DNA of 64,000 nucleotides, from assembly GCA_017656165.1 (NCBI GenBank), contig JACDOL010000001.1:1-64000 (forward strand). The letters run 5' to 3'. A model generated the notes under the pieces. That model saw only the letters and a program-made list of their open reading frames with translations, was not told the origin of the DNA and searched no databases. The translations under genes were made by a program, and so were the position numbers. Each line of letters starts with the position of its first letter. The stretch's first letter is position 1. This document shows positions 1-8,970 of this stretch, piece by piece. Origin of the DNA: Desulfotomaculum sp. GTDB taxonomy: Bacteria; Bacillota; Desulfotomaculia; Desulfotomaculales; Desulfohalotomaculaceae.

Positions 1-369
1 TTATTTCCGGGGATAGATCATTTCTGTGATTTGAGCATTGGTACTTGTCTTTTAGACTAATATGTTAAAATTAAACCTAGGAATAATTTGACATTGACCT
101 TTTTATGCTGTGCCGGAAGGATAATTTAAATTTATGCATAATATTATTTGTTGTCTTTCTATAATTTTACGCAACATAACCTGCAGGATAATTATTATAT
201 TACTTTATTAAATATTTGTAGGGGCAAAGAGCAGTAAAGTATTAAAATTAAAAGAAGCTGACGCTTGAATGTTTCGTGTTAAAAAATAGTTTTTTTAAAA
301 CGTATAAAGGCAAATAGTAAACGATGTGGTATAATATCGTTAAGAGGATACCAGGGGGGGTGGTAGAAA
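1..369. other. AT-rich intergenic region, left edge
   Basis: No coding region, RNA gene or repeat copy is recognised here. The only signal I would keep is at the right end, an extended -10 box for the downstream regulator. The 72-residue minus-strand ORF overlapping this stretch has no family features and runs antisense into the regulator, so it is treated as a shadow. Confidence 0.5.
327..335 (+). promoter_or_regulatory. extended -10 promoter element for the Crp-family gene
   Basis: TGGTATAAT fits a sigma-A extended -10 (TGn-TATAAT) and lies about 35 bases before the ATG. No good -35 hexamer is seen at the usual distance, which is tolerated by extended -10 promoters. The same TGGTATAAT string precedes tyrS and ruvC in this window. 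Confidence 0.5.
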
Positions 370-1062
370 ATGAAATTCGGCATTGATATACAAGTAAATG
401 GTATAGTTGAAGCACCACCGGACTTAAGTGATATTGAAAAAATGATGATAAGGGAAGCTGGTACAACTGTTCACTATTCTAAGGGCCATAATATATTTTC
501 TGCGGGTGAGGTTTCTGACCGCGTATATTTAATAGAAAAAGGGTATGTAAAAATTTACAGACTATCCATGGATGGTAAGAGGGTTACGGTTGGAAGTATG
601 CGCAGTCCCGGGGAATTAATGGGCCTGGCGGAAACACTGCTGGGTTCTGAAAGGACCTGTTTTGCTGGGGCTATTACTAATACATCCCTGGTAGTACTGC
701 ATAAAAATAAGTTTGAAGAACTATTAGCCCAGCAGCCCATCCTGGCCATAAAGATATCCAAGCTGCTGGCAGCCAGGATGAGGGATGCTGAGAGCATGAT
801 ACACGAAATGGTGGCATGGCAAACTCCCGGCAGGCTGGCCCTTATGCTGCTGAAGATGGGGGAAAGGGCTGGAGTCCAAACAAAAACCGGTATACAGATA
901 AATCTGCCTCTAACTCATGAGGAAATAGCCAGCATGATTGGTGCCTCCAGGCAGACAGTAACCAGCCTGCTGAATACATTTAAAAAGGAAAAAAGTATTA
1001 CTTTAGAAAACAGGAACATAGTTATTACCAACCCGGATAAGCTGGCTTCGTGGTTGACTTAA
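370..1062 (+). CDS. Crp/Fnr-family transcriptional regulator
   Basis: A 230-residue cytoplasmic DNA-binding regulator of the Crp/Fnr superfamily. Residues about 20-135 form the cyclic-nucleotide-binding-like beta roll (VYLIEKGYVKIYR, then PGELMGLAETLL). Residues about 145-225 hold the winged helix-turn-helix, with the recognition helix around EEIASMIGASRQTVTSLL. There is only one cysteine (near 97), so it cannot carry an Fnr-type [4Fe-4S] cluster, and its effector cannot be named. Length is typical. The ATG follows a G-rich ribosome site (GGGGGGGTGG). The gene stands alone, convergent with yjbQ, so context does not reveal its regulon. Confidence 0.9.
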   Translation: MKFGIDIQVNGIVEAPPDLSDIEKMMIREAGTTVHYSKGHNIFSAGEVSDRVYLIEKGYVKIYRLSMDGKRVTVGSMRSPGELMGLAETLLGSERTCFAGAITNTSLVVLHKNKFEELLAQQPILAIKISKLLAARMRDAESMIHEMVAWQTPGRLALMLLKMGERAGVQTKTGIQINLPLTHEEIASMIGASRQTVTSLLNTFKKEKSITLENRNIVITNPDKLASWLT

Positions 1063-1064
1063 CT

Positions 1065-1080
1065 GCCCGTTTATACGGGC
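1065..1080. terminator. short hairpin between convergent genes
   Basis: GCCCGT-TTAT-ACGGGC forms a perfect 6-bp stem between the stop codons of the regulator and YjbQ. Neither strand shows a real U-tract after it, so termination activity is doubtful. Confidence 0.3.
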
Positions 1081-1085
1081 GATCC

Positions 1086-1502
1086 TTAATCCCCGATAAT
1101 TTTTACTAGGACTCTTTTCTTTCTCATGCCGTCAAACTCGCCGTAAAATATCTGTTCCCAGGGGCCGAGGTCCAGTTTACCTTCGGTAACAGCTACAACA
1201 ACTTCCCGCCCCATAATGGTCCGCTTTAAGTGGGCATCCGCGTTATCTTCAAAAGTATTGTGGTTATACTGGGAATAAGGTTTTTCAGGGGCAAGTTTTT
1301 CCAACCAATTTTCAAAGTCTTGGTGCAGTCCCGGTTCATCATCATTAATAAACACACTGGCAGTAATGTGCATGGCATTGCACAGCAGCATCCCTTCTTT
1401 TATGCCGCTTTCCTGCAAGCACTGTTCAATTTGAGGAGTAATGTTAATTAATTTACGCCTCTGCTCTACTTCAAACCATAATTCTTTCCTGTAATGCTTC
1501 AT
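1086..1502 (-). CDS. YjbQ-family protein (UPF0047)
   Basis: A protein of 138 residues from the UPF0047/YjbQ family, small trimeric proteins often annotated as secondary thiamine-phosphate synthase; the physiological role is poorly defined. Family hallmarks are [17 protein letters not shown] in the middle, the acidic/histidine stretch [19 protein letters not shown], and the C-terminal [14 protein letters not shown] motif with conserved Gln, Glu and Asp. The track starts 16 codons upstream, but an excellent GGAGGT site lies just before the internal ATG ([10 protein letters not shown]), so I use that start. It is monocistronic and convergent with the upstream regulator. Confidence 0.88.
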   Translation of the reverse strand: MKHYRKELWFEVEQRRKLINITPQIEQCLQESGIKEGMLLCNAMHITASVFINDDEPGLHQDFENWLEKLAPEKPYSQYNHNTFEDNADAHLKRTIMGREVVVAVTEGKLDLGPWEQIFYGEFDGMRKKRVLVKIIGD

Positions 1503-1675
1503 GGTTATACCTCCAAATATTCCCTTGTTTTTTTGCAGATATATTAACATACACCATAGTACTTGGCAAGAAAACTAAACATAAACCCTTTTGCTTTTAT
1601 CTCTGCTGTCATTTTCTCCGGTAAATAACTTAGAAATTTGTTATTCAATTTAATAAGCATTTTTGAGAACAAGAT

Positions 1676-1698
1676 AGGGCAGCTGTTTAGGCTGCCCT
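1676..1698 (-). terminator. hairpin downstream of the penicillin-binding protein gene
   Basis: AGGGCAGC-7 nt-GCTGCCCT makes an 8-bp GC-rich stem just past the PBP stop codon on the minus strand. The following minus-strand bases (ATCTTGTTCTC) are only moderately U-rich, so this is a probable rather than strong terminator. Confidence 0.55.
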
Positions 1699-1705
1699 TT
1701 AAAAG

Positions 1706-4069
1706 CTAATCTTCATCTTTTTTTCTTTTATTCTTATCGGGTGTGTTACCGTTGTTACCCTTTTCTGGTTTACTGCCGGGCTCATGGATGTCTGTTTTGT
1801 CACCGGGTGGTGCCCATGGATTGCGAACATCCAATCCAGGAAGCCAGCTTTCGTGATTATCAGCAGTGTGTACATCACAGATTTCAGTTGGAGCCCGCAG
1901 TTCATAATCAGCTACTTTTTCATTAACGGTGTAGGGTAGTTTAATAAATACTTTGGCCACCCTGTCAGGACAGTACTCGGTAGGCAGCTTCCCGGTGGCA
2001 GCACAAACTTCCATTAATACATGAGTGTCATCCACCTCAGTGGGAACTGAACCCGGTATAAACCAGTCAGTAACTTTATGCTCATCGGGGGTGTGGGGAC
2101 CGGGCAGTTTGCCTGATTTGCTGTCTACCGTGGCTTTTACTAGGCCCAGCGAATACCCACTGGGGAAACTATGCTTCGGGGACTGGTTTTTATATATTTT
2201 GCTCATAATATCTTTCCAGATAAATGCTGTATAAGTGCCACCGTAAGCGCCGTATTTGCCGTGATTTAACTGCACATTTTGATTTTCACTTCCCACCCAG
2301 GTTACACAAACTAAGTCTGGTGTATAACCGGCAAACCAGATGTCGGCTGTTTTATGGTGCATGTTATCAGCAGTACCTGTTTTGCCGGCCATAGGAAGGC
2401 CGGGAATGTATGCATTTGCTCCTGTACCATACCTGACAACATCTTTCAGCATATCTGTAATTAAAAAGGCTGTAGTTGGCTGCATGGCCCGGTACTTCTC
2501 AGGAGTATTTTCAAAAAGTACTGTACCGTCAGATTTTTCTACCCGTCTAATCACAATGGGCTCAGTATATATTCCATTGTTGGCAAAAGCACCGTAAGCT
2601 GCGGCCATTTGAAGCGGAGTAACACCTTTATTAAGCCCACCTAGGGCAGCAGCCAAACCTGCCTCTTTAATTTGATCTTTTTCAAAACCAAGCTTTGATG
2701 CTAATTCTACCGCATTGTTTATACCGACTTCTTGAAGCAGTTTTACGGCCACAATATTTTGGGAGTTAATTAATGCCTTGCGTACCGTTATTAAACCAAG
2801 GTATTTGCCGCCGTAGTTGCTTGGAGTATATCCATTTCCAAAAGTAGTAGGTACGTCGTCGTACACTGAGGCTGGGCTTTTACTTAAAAATTCAATTGCA
2901 GGCCCGTAAGCAATAATTGGTTTAAATGTTGAACCAGGGCGTCTTCTTTCCTGGGTGGCCCTGTTCCAACCCCGCTTAACATAATCCCGACCGCCCACCA
3001 GTGCTTTAACATAACCAGAGTGGGGATCATATACAACTGCCGCCCCATTGGCTTTAACTATTTGATCTCCTGCTTTCATAGGCGGTGGGAAGAATTTATC
3101 ATTTGATATAGCTTGTTCAACTATCTTTTGAATATCGGGGTTGAGAGTGGTATAAACCTTTAAACCTCCCTGGTAAACTTCTTTTTCATCCAGTTTATAT
3201 TTTCCATTAGGGTCTGTTAGGATATCTATGACGTAATCTATAAAATAAGGGTAAGGATAGTTATTCGCTGAAACTTTCCCTGGGTTTAGTACTATGTCTT
3301 TATTTTTAGCTTCTTCTGCTTCGGCGGCTGTGATGTAGCCGGACTTGGCCATCTGGTCCAATACTAAATTACGGCGTTTTTTAGCTGCTTCCGGGTCTTT
3401 CATTGGATTGTAAGCACTGGGAGCCTGGGGTAGACCAGCCAGCAGTGCAGCTTCCTCCAGGGTTAATTGACTTACATCCTTGTTAAAATACGTTTGTGCA
3501 GCAGCTTGAATGCCGTAGGCGCCTTGTCCCAGATAGATACAGTTTAAATATTTTTCTAAGATTTCATCCTTAGTAAAATGACGCTCCATCTGAACAGCTA
3601 ATATTACTTCCTGGATCTTTCTTTTAAATTTTTTTTCAGTGCCAATGGGCATGGTTTGGCGAACCAGCTGCTGGGTTATAGTACTGGCCCCTTCTTTAAG
3701 GCTGCCGGATTTTATGTCCGCCCAGGCAGCGCCTAAAATACGGTAGGGATCTATTCCTTTGTGCTCGTAAAACCTATTGTCTTCTATTGCCAAAAAGGCC
3801 TGTTTTACGACTTCGGGCACGTCTCCAATGTCTACCAGTTTGCGGTTTTCCACACCTACTCTAGCCACAAAATTATCGTCTTCATCATATATGTCAGTGG
3901 AAACAGCAAAATTATCTACAACATTGGGATTAAAAGCAGGCATGTCTGCCACACTGGTGTAAACCAGCGAAGCAACAGCACCGCTTGCTGCTAATGTAAT
4001 GAGAAGTAATATAAGCAGCACTAAACGTGTTATGTTTAGCTTTCTAGCACGTTTCTTCTTTTTAGCCAA
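1706..4069 (-). CDS. class A penicillin-binding protein (PBP1A family)
   Basis: A bifunctional peptidoglycan synthase of 787 residues. A basic N-terminus and one membrane anchor (about 14-38) precede the GT51 transglycosylase domain (about 65-235), with the catalytic Glu in AIEDNRFYEHKG. The transpeptidase domain (about 330-640) carries SxxK as STFK near 380-383 and the KTGTAD box near 577. The last ~80 residues are a Pro/Lys/Asp-rich low-complexity tail. Translation begins at TTG, set by an AGGAGGA site 6 bases upstream. The gene is monocistronic and divergent from tyrS. It acts outside the membrane in cell-wall synthesis; whether it serves vegetative growth or sporulation cannot be told. 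Confidence 0.95.
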   Translation of the reverse strand: MAKKKKRARKLNITRLVLLILLLITLAASGAVASLVYTSVADMPAFNPNVVDNFAVSTDIYDEDDNFVARVGVENRKLVDIGDVPEVVKQAFLAIEDNRFYEHKGIDPYRILGAAWADIKSGSLKEGASTITQQLVRQTMPIGTEKKFKRKIQEVILAVQMERHFTKDEILEKYLNCIYLGQGAYGIQAAAQTYFNKDVSQLTLEEAALLAGLPQAPSAYNPMKDPEAAKKRRNLVLDQMAKSGYITAAEAEEAKNKDIVLNPGKVSANNYPYPYFIDYVIDILTDPNGKYKLDEKEVYQGGLKVYTTLNPDIQKIVEQAISNDKFFPPPMKAGDQIVKANGAAVVYDPHSGYVKALVGGRDYVKRGWNRATQERRRPGSTFKPIIAYGPAIEFLSKSPASVYDDVPTTFGNGYTPSNYGGKYLGLITVRKALINSQNIVAVKLLQEVGINNAVELASKLGFEKDQIKEAGLAAALGGLNKGVTPLQMAAAYGAFANNGIYTEPIVIRRVEKSDGTVLFENTPEKYRAMQPTTAFLITDMLKDVVRYGTGANAYIPGLPMAGKTGTADNMHHKTADIWFAGYTPDLVCVTWVGSENQNVQLNHGKYGAYGGTYTAFIWKDIMSKIYKNQSPKHSFPSGYSLGLVKATVDSKSGKLPGPHTPDEHKVTDWFIPGSVPTEVDDTHVLMEVCAATGKLPTEYCPDRVAKVFIKLPYTVNEKVADYELRAPTEICDVHTADNHESWLPGLDVRNPWAPPGDKTDIHEPGSKPEKGNNGNTPDKNKRKKDED

Positions 4070-4151
4070 AGTAAGTCCTCCTTCGGCGGTTCTTTACATA
4101 AAGAATTATAACACAGGCTTAGAAATATTTTGTAGATAAATTTTACCTGCC

Positions 4152-4181
4152 TTGTCACAGCTTGTTACATTTTGGTATAAT
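4152..4181 (+). promoter_or_regulatory. sigma-A promoter of tyrS
   Basis: TTGTCA and TATAAT are separated by 18 bp, and the -10 is extended (TGGTATAAT). The predicted leader is only about 40 bases, too short for a T-box; no T-box specifier stem or AGGGTGG motif is seen. Confidence 0.65.
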
Positions 4182-4228
4182 AGCATGTGTTGTCATGCCC
4201 AATGAGTTATTGAAAGGGGTTAGAACCA

Positions 4229-5461
4229 ATGCCTAACATAGAGAAGGATTTAGAAAAACAGCTGCGGGAAATTCGCCGCGGTGCAGTGGAAATAATACCA
4301 GAAAATGAATTGGTAGAAAAGTTAAAAAAATCTATTAAATATGATAAACCTTTGAAAATTAAACTCGGCCTGGATCCTACTGCTCCAGATATTCACCTGG
4401 GGCATACAGTTGTTCTGCAGAAACTTCGTCAGTTCCAGGATTTTGGTCACCAGGTAATTATAATACTAGGTGATTACACCGGTCGGATTGGTGATCCCAC
4501 CGGAAAATCTGAGACCAGGAAACAGCTGACAGAAGAAGAAGTGCTGGCTAATGCCCGCACTTATGAAAAGCAGATATTTAAAATACTTGACCCGGAGAAA
4601 ACAAGGGTAGAATTTAACAGTAAGTGGTTGGCCCCGCTGACCTTTGAGGATGTAATTAACCTGTCAGCCAAGTACACTGTGGCCCGTATGCTGGAAAGGG
4701 ATGATTTTCATAAGCGGTTTACAGAAAATAAACCCATCAGCATTCATGAATTTTTCTACCCCCTGATGCAGGGTTATGATTCGGTGGCATTAGAAGCAGA
4801 TGTTGAGCTGGGGGGAACAGATCAGAAGTTTAACCTGCTGATGGGGCGCCACCTGCAAAAAGAATACGGGCAGGAACCGCAAGTTGCTTTAATGATGCCT
4901 ATTTTAGAAGGCCTGGACGGGGTCAACAAAATGAGTAAGAGTTTAAATAATTATATTGGTATTGATGAACCTGCCAATGAAATGTACGGAAAAGCAATGT
5001 CTCTGCCGGATGAGCTGATAGTAAGGTATTTTGAACTGGTAACTAGAGTACCATTGGAAGAAGTACGGGTAATAGAAGCTGCCTTAAAAGAAGGAAGTGT
5101 TAATCCCAGGGATATAAAAATGCGCCTGGCCAGGGAAATTGTAAGTATCTACCACGGGGCTGATGAGGCCCAGCAGGCAGAAGAGGCTTTTAAGCGGGTG
5201 TTTCAAAAAAGAGAACTTCCCGAGGACATTCCGGAATTTAAAATTTCTGAGGAAGTAATGGAAGGGGAAGAGGTGGTACTTCCCAAACTGTTGGTTAAGG
5301 CTGGAATGGTATCCAGCAACAGTGAGGCTAGGAGAATGGTAAAACAAAATGCTGTTAAAATAAATGGTGAAACAGTAAAAGATCCTAATTTGCGCTTTGT
5401 GCCAGAACAAGATGCTATTATCAGGGTAGGGAAAAGAAGGTTTGTTAAAATTACAAAGTAA
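4229..5461 (+). CDS. tyrS: tyrosyl-tRNA synthetase
   Basis: A class I aminoacyl-tRNA synthetase of 410 residues that charges tRNA-Tyr. The Rossmann catalytic domain shows the HIGH-type motif HLGHT at 56-60 and KMSKS at 234-238. A C-terminal S4 RNA-binding domain (about 345-405) has the expected [18 protein letters not shown]. The length and a HIGH sequence followed by [11 protein letters not shown] resemble the TyrZ subgroup more than the classic TyrS subgroup; this is inferred from sequence style. It is monocistronic, with its own promoter and a strong terminator. Unlike many Firmicute tyrS/tyrZ genes, no T-box leader is visible. Confidence 0.96.
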   Translation: MPNIEKDLEKQLREIRRGAVEIIPENELVEKLKKSIKYDKPLKIKLGLDPTAPDIHLGHTVVLQKLRQFQDFGHQVIIILGDYTGRIGDPTGKSETRKQLTEEEVLANARTYEKQIFKILDPEKTRVEFNSKWLAPLTFEDVINLSAKYTVARMLERDDFHKRFTENKPISIHEFFYPLMQGYDSVALEADVELGGTDQKFNLLMGRHLQKEYGQEPQVALMMPILEGLDGVNKMSKSLNNYIGIDEPANEMYGKAMSLPDELIVRYFELVTRVPLEEVRVIEAALKEGSVNPRDIKMRLAREIVSIYHGADEAQQAEEAFKRVFQKRELPEDIPEFKISEEVMEGEEVVLPKLLVKAGMVSSNSEARRMVKQNAVKINGETVKDPNLRFVPEQDAIIRVGKRRFVKITK

Positions 5462-5473
5462 AATGTCTTCCAG

Positions 5474-5500
5474 GGGACTTGTCACAAGTCCCTATTTTTA
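5474..5500 (+). terminator. intrinsic terminator of tyrS
   Basis: GGGACTTG-TCA-CAAGTCCC is an 8-bp perfect stem with a 3-nt loop, followed by TATTTTTATTG. Confidence 0.85.
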
Positions 5501-5509
5501 TTGTTAAAA

Positions 5510-5538
5510 GTTATCACATGCGCCATTCCTCATACATA
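5510..5538 (+). promoter_or_regulatory. possible sigma-E promoter of yunB
   Basis: GTTATCA and CATACATA are spaced 14 bases apart, resembling the mother-cell sigma-E pattern (-10 CATACANT). The placement gives a leader of about 15 bases before the GGGGGTGAG ribosome site. yunB belongs to the sigma-E regulon in B. subtilis, which supports the reading, but the -35 match is weak. Confidence 0.35.
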
Positions 5539-5560
5539 TATATAAACTGGGGGTGAGTGC

Positions 5561-6238
5561 ATGTTTAAACGCAGGCGGCATATTTCCAGTACTGCTTTTT
5601 TTATAATACTTTTAATTATATCTGCTGCAGCAGTATATATTTATGTTGACCGAAACTTACGGCCCAGTATTATTGCTCTTGCTGAGTCCAGGGCAAATCT
5701 AATGGTTAATGATGCGGTAAGTGAAGCTGTACAAAGGAAAGTGGCAGAAGAAAACGTGAGGTATGAAGACTTAATTAATGTCCATAAAGACAGCAGCGGT
5801 AAGATTGTGATGATGCAGGCCAATACAGTAAGGATAAACCAACTGGCTACAGATATTACCCTGGAAGTAGACAGGGCACTGAGGCAGATTGAGCATGAAG
5901 ATTTATACATATCACTGGGGCAGACCGTGGGGAGCCACTTTCTAGCAGATTATGGCCCCCGGATTAATGTAAATATACTTCCGGTAGGCAGTGTAAATGT
6001 TTTGATTTCTGACAATTTTGATTCAACTGGGTTTAATCAGACTAGGCATCAAATTAAGCTGGACTTAAAGACTAAAGTGGTTGTAGCCATTCCATTCTAC
6101 AATGATGATATTAACGTCCATACAGTGGTACCTCTTACAGAAAGCATTATAGTCGGTGATGTGCCGGACACACTTGTTAGTATACCAGGCGGACTGCTGG
6201 GAGGGAGCAGTTTAAGTGAATCCTTTCTTAATAAATAA
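5561..6238 (+). CDS. yunB: sporulation protein YunB
   Basis: A 225-residue membrane-anchored protein of the YunB family, known in Bacillus as a mother-cell sporulation protein. A basic start (MFKRRRH) and one transmembrane helix (about 11-30) precede an extracytoplasmic domain. Family-typical segments include SRANLMVNDAVSEAV, LGQTVGSHFLADYGPRI and NQTRHQIKLDLKTKVVVAIPF, the last shared with SpoIID/YunB-type sporulation proteins that expect an amphipathic target. Start is ATG after GGGGGTGAG. It is monocistronic and convergent with the serine hydrolase gene, with stop codons only 3 bases apart. The exact molecular role is unknown. Confidence 0.9.
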   Translation: MFKRRRHISSTAFFIILLIISAAAVYIYVDRNLRPSIIALAESRANLMVNDAVSEAVQRKVAEENVRYEDLINVHKDSSGKIVMMQANTVRINQLATDITLEVDRALRQIEHEDLYISLGQTVGSHFLADYGPRINVNILPVGSVNVLISDNFDSTGFNQTRHQIKLDLKTKVVVAIPFYNDDINVHTVVPLTESIIVGDVPDTLVSIPGGLLGGSSLSESFLNK

Positions 6239-6241
6239 ACA

Positions 6242-7075
6242 TTATTTTAAATTTGCTTGAAATTCAAAAGTTAACCGGGATATTTTTCTTATGGTACGAA
6301 AAGCATCTTTTTTACTGGCAGTATTTTTACTGAATACAGCCAGGATGTATGGTTTTTTTGGATGCTGAACCAGGGCCACGTCATTGTATGTGCCTGTGGG
6401 CGGCCAATTTCCTATTTTGTTAGCCACTTTAATATTTGCAGGTATACCGGCAGGAATACGTTCTTTAAATACTGTGTTTTCTAGGTGGTGTATTAAAACC
6501 CCTCCCAAGTTAGAATTATCCTGGGCAAACTTTGCAATCTCGTTCATATACAAGGCCATATTTTTGGGGCAGGTGGTGTTGCTTTCGTTCTGAACTACCC
6601 TGCCTCCCAGCTTCCTCATGTAATTTTTTACATTTGTTCTTCCCAGGTAATCGTAGAGTATATTTATAGCCACGTTATCACTATAAATGATAGAAGCACG
6701 TGATAATTCAGCAATGGTAAAACAACTGCCTATTTTCATATTTTTTAGATAACCTGTTCCTTCTTCGTGGTGTTTAGCAAGATAAGTAAGCTTGGTGCTG
6801 GAAGAAATATGACCTCTGCTTATTTGCTTGTACAAATATAAATTTATTGGAAGCTTAATGGTGCTGGCAGCATGAAACTGCTTTGTTTCATTAATACCAG
6901 CAGTGCAACCTGTGTTGATATCAATTAAGAAAATTCCATACACACCTTTTTGATGTTCTATCTGCTGTTTCCATTTAATAATGAGAGGACGATAATTAAT
7001 TTTATTATCTGCGGCTGCAGGCTGAGGAATATTTAAAAAAGTAAGGCATATTAACAGTATCAGGAATAAACGCAT
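6242..7075 (-). CDS. secreted class A beta-lactamase-like serine hydrolase
   Basis: A 277-residue protein with a signal peptide (MRLFLILLICLTFLNIPQPAAA). The fold motifs of the class A beta-lactamase/PBP superfamily are present in order: SxxK as STIK, SDN as YSDN, and a C-terminal KIG where KTG is usual. The omega-loop region is shortened: between SDN and TTCPKN I see no ExxLN, so the deacylating glutamate of true class A enzymes appears missing. It is more likely a wall- or peptide-directed hydrolase than a resistance enzyme. The track starts 28 codons upstream; the GGGGTGAT site and the signal peptide favour this ATG. Confidence 0.8.
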   Translation of the reverse strand: MRLFLILLICLTFLNIPQPAAADNKINYRPLIIKWKQQIEHQKGVYGIFLIDINTGCTAGINETKQFHAASTIKLPINLYLYKQISRGHISSSTKLTYLAKHHEEGTGYLKNMKIGSCFTIAELSRASIIYSDNVAINILYDYLGRTNVKNYMRKLGGRVVQNESNTTCPKNMALYMNEIAKFAQDNSNLGGVLIHHLENTVFKERIPAGIPANIKVANKIGNWPPTGTYNDVALVQHPKKPYILAVFSKNTASKKDAFRTIRKISRLTFEFQANLK

Positions 7076-7101
7076 AACATCACCCCTGAAACTATAATGC
7101 C

Positions 7102-7147
7102 TCAAAAAACAAATAAAAACCCAGCCAGTAGAAACGGCCGGGGTTTT
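7102..7147 (-). terminator. terminator downstream of metS and the NSS transporter
   Basis: On the minus strand AAAACCC...GGC pairs with GCC..GGGTTTT with a small internal loop, and the stem is followed by TTTTATTTGTTTTTT. It lies 18 bases past the metS stop codon and overlaps the upstream end of the hydrolase leader. Confidence 0.6.
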
Positions 7148-7164
7148 ATATTTTTCCATCTTTT

Positions 7165-7266
7165 CTAGTTATGTCTATTCTTCATGGCTATATTAATGCA
7201 GTAAGCGGCGCCGCCCCATAACATGATTATGGCCAAAATCATCATCGCAATGGCACTACCGGTCAT
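7165..7266 (-). CDS. MetS-type small subunit of the NSS transporter
   Basis: A 33-residue single-helix membrane peptide, too short for the ORF track: it begins MTGSAIAMMILAIIMLWGG and ends in a basic, polar tail (MKNRHN). It starts one base after the transporter stop codon (TAAC-ATG), with GGAGG 8 bases before the ATG, so it is translated with the transporter. This is the arrangement and sequence style of the MetS/MaAIMP small-subunit family, in which the peptide is required with an NSS-type methionine/alanine importer (MetP). Assignment rests on position, size and the hydrophobic-then-basic pattern with the LWGG motif. Confidence 0.85.
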   Translation of the reverse strand: MTGSAIAMMILAIIMLWGGAAYCINIAMKNRHN

Positions 7267-7267
7267 G

Positions 7268-8767
7268 TTAATCTACCTCCTTAATTAAGGACTGCTCGTC
7301 TTTCCACTTCAGGGCGGAAATGAGGAAGCCGCCAACAATGACAATAATAATTACAAACCAGCCCAACCAGAACAGGGCATTTAGTGGGTAGCCACCGTAT
7401 GGTTCTTTGAAATCATTAATAAGATTCATAACTGCCATGTAGCCCAGTACTACAGGTGTTATAAACTTTATGCAGAAAGGCCACCAGCTGCCAACTTTAA
7501 TTTCTGAAATAGGATTGACATGATCCTGGATAGTCTTTAAGTTAAATAACCAGCCAATTAATAAAACCTCAATCAGGCCGCCAAATACAATACCAAAGTT
7601 ATTAATAAAGTGGTCAACTATGTCCAGGATGTACAGGCCAGCACCTGTGGCAAATACCAGGCTGCAGGCTGCTGCTACACCAGTATAAATAATAACAGCG
7701 GGTTTACGAGCTAAATTAAATTTATCCATGAAGGCCGAAATGGCAGCCTCATTAATTGAAATTAACGAGGACAGGCCGGCGAAGGTTAAGGATAAGAAAA
7801 ATAAAATACCAAATAACGGCGCAAGACTGCCAAGGGTGTTGATAGCAGCAGGGAATGTAATAAAGGCCATTCCAACACCACCGCTACCTGCAACTTCAGC
7901 CACCGGTTTGCCCTGGTTTAATGCCATGTGGCCTACAACACCAAATACTGCCAGACCAGCCAAAAGGCTGAAACCGCAGTTGACAAAGGCGGTTATAAAA
8001 GCGTTGTTAACAATATCAGATTTTTTAGGTAGGTAACTGGAATAAGCAATCATGATTGCAAAAGCAATACTTAAGGTAAAGAAAATTTGACCGTAAGCGG
8101 CTGTCCAAACCTTGTAATCAAAAATCCTGCTGAAATCAGGTTCAAATAAGTAATTAAGGCCTTCTGCTGCTCCCGGCAGTGTTACACCACGAACAGCCAT
8201 TATAACTGTCATTATGAAAAGTACAGGCATCAAAATTTTATTTGCCTTTTCAATACCGCCTTTAACACCGCCGTAAAGGGCTAAAAAGGTAACAGCCCAA
8301 GCAATTATAAGAGTAAATAATATGCCAGTACGCAGGCCTCCCAGGTCAAATGGACCTTCGCTAAGACCAAGATATTCACCAAAGAAGAAATCAGCTGGTG
8401 CATTTCCCCAGGCTTGGGACAATGAAAAACCTACATAAGATATAGCCCAGGCAATTACATCAACGTAATAGATAGCAATAAAGAAACATACCAGTACCTG
8501 CCACCATCCCAGCCATTCCCACTTTCGGCTGAGCTTGGCGAATGATAGTGGGGCAGAACCGCGGAACTTATGACCAATGCCGAATTCCAAGATTAAAATA
8601 GGGATACCAGCTGTTAAAAGAGCAAATAGATAAGGAATAAAGAATGCACCACCGCCGTTTTCGGCAGCCATATAAGGAAAGCGCCAGATATTACCCAAAC
8701 CAATGGCAGAACCCACAGCGGCTAAAACAAATCCGACTCGAGTACCCCATTGTTCACGTTGTCCCAA
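7268..8767 (-). CDS. NSS-family sodium-dependent amino-acid transporter (MetP-like)
   Basis: A 499-residue multi-pass membrane protein of the neurotransmitter:sodium symporter family, importing an amino acid with Na+. TM1 carries the signature GFVLAAVGSAIGLGNIWRFPY, whose unwound GNIWRFP region binds substrate and sodium. The other helices align over the expected 11-12 segments, ending in a short charged tail. The companion metS gene downstream points to the methionine/alanine importer subgroup. Translation starts at TTG, fixed by GGAGGT 7 bases upstream. The promoter lies about 120 bases upstream. Substrate is inferred from the operon only. Confidence 0.92.
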   Translation of the reverse strand: MGQREQWGTRVGFVLAAVGSAIGLGNIWRFPYMAAENGGGAFFIPYLFALLTAGIPILILEFGIGHKFRGSAPLSFAKLSRKWEWLGWWQVLVCFFIAIYYVDVIAWAISYVGFSLSQAWGNAPADFFFGEYLGLSEGPFDLGGLRTGILFTLIIAWAVTFLALYGGVKGGIEKANKILMPVLFIMTVIMAVRGVTLPGAAEGLNYLFEPDFSRIFDYKVWTAAYGQIFFTLSIAFAIMIAYSSYLPKKSDIVNNAFITAFVNCGFSLLAGLAVFGVVGHMALNQGKPVAEVAGSGGVGMAFITFPAAINTLGSLAPLFGILFFLSLTFAGLSSLISINEAAISAFMDKFNLARKPAVIIYTGVAAACSLVFATGAGLYILDIVDHFINNFGIVFGGLIEVLLIGWLFNLKTIQDHVNPISEIKVGSWWPFCIKFITPVVLGYMAVMNLINDFKEPYGGYPLNALFWLGWFVIIIVIVGGFLISALKWKDEQSLIKEVD

Positions 8768-8886
8768 TGAAAATACCTCCTCATATCATTTTTGTTTATT
8801 TTAAATAATTAAGGGATAAATATAGTTTGAACCACCTCCTTGTATTATGGACATATGTTTATCTTGAATGGATTAAATTACTGTAT

Positions 8887-8914
8887 TCTATAGTATTTTA
8901 AAAATTCCTTTCAA
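8887..8914 (-). promoter_or_regulatory. candidate promoter of the NSS transporter operon
   Basis: On the minus strand TTGAAA and TATAGA are separated by 16 bases, and the start codon is about 120 bases downstream. The leader contains a second AAGGAGGTGG that no usable start codon follows. Confidence 0.4.
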
Positions 8915-8970
8915 TAAAAATGTTCAAATAACTGACATCAATAAACATTCTTTCATAAAAATGTAAAAAA

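Noticed and set aside
248-466. 72-residue minus-strand ORF at the left edge
   Set aside because: It is antisense to the start of the Crp-family gene and its promoter, with a low-complexity, Leu/Tyr-rich sequence and no family match.
370-1062. Oxygen-sensing Fnr assignment for the Crp-family protein
   Set aside because: Only one cysteine is present, so no iron-sulfur cluster site; kept as a generic Crp/Fnr-family regulator.
4182-4228. T-box leader before tyrS
   Set aside because: The leader is about 40 bases, with no specifier stem, no conserved antiterminator bulge and no leader terminator.
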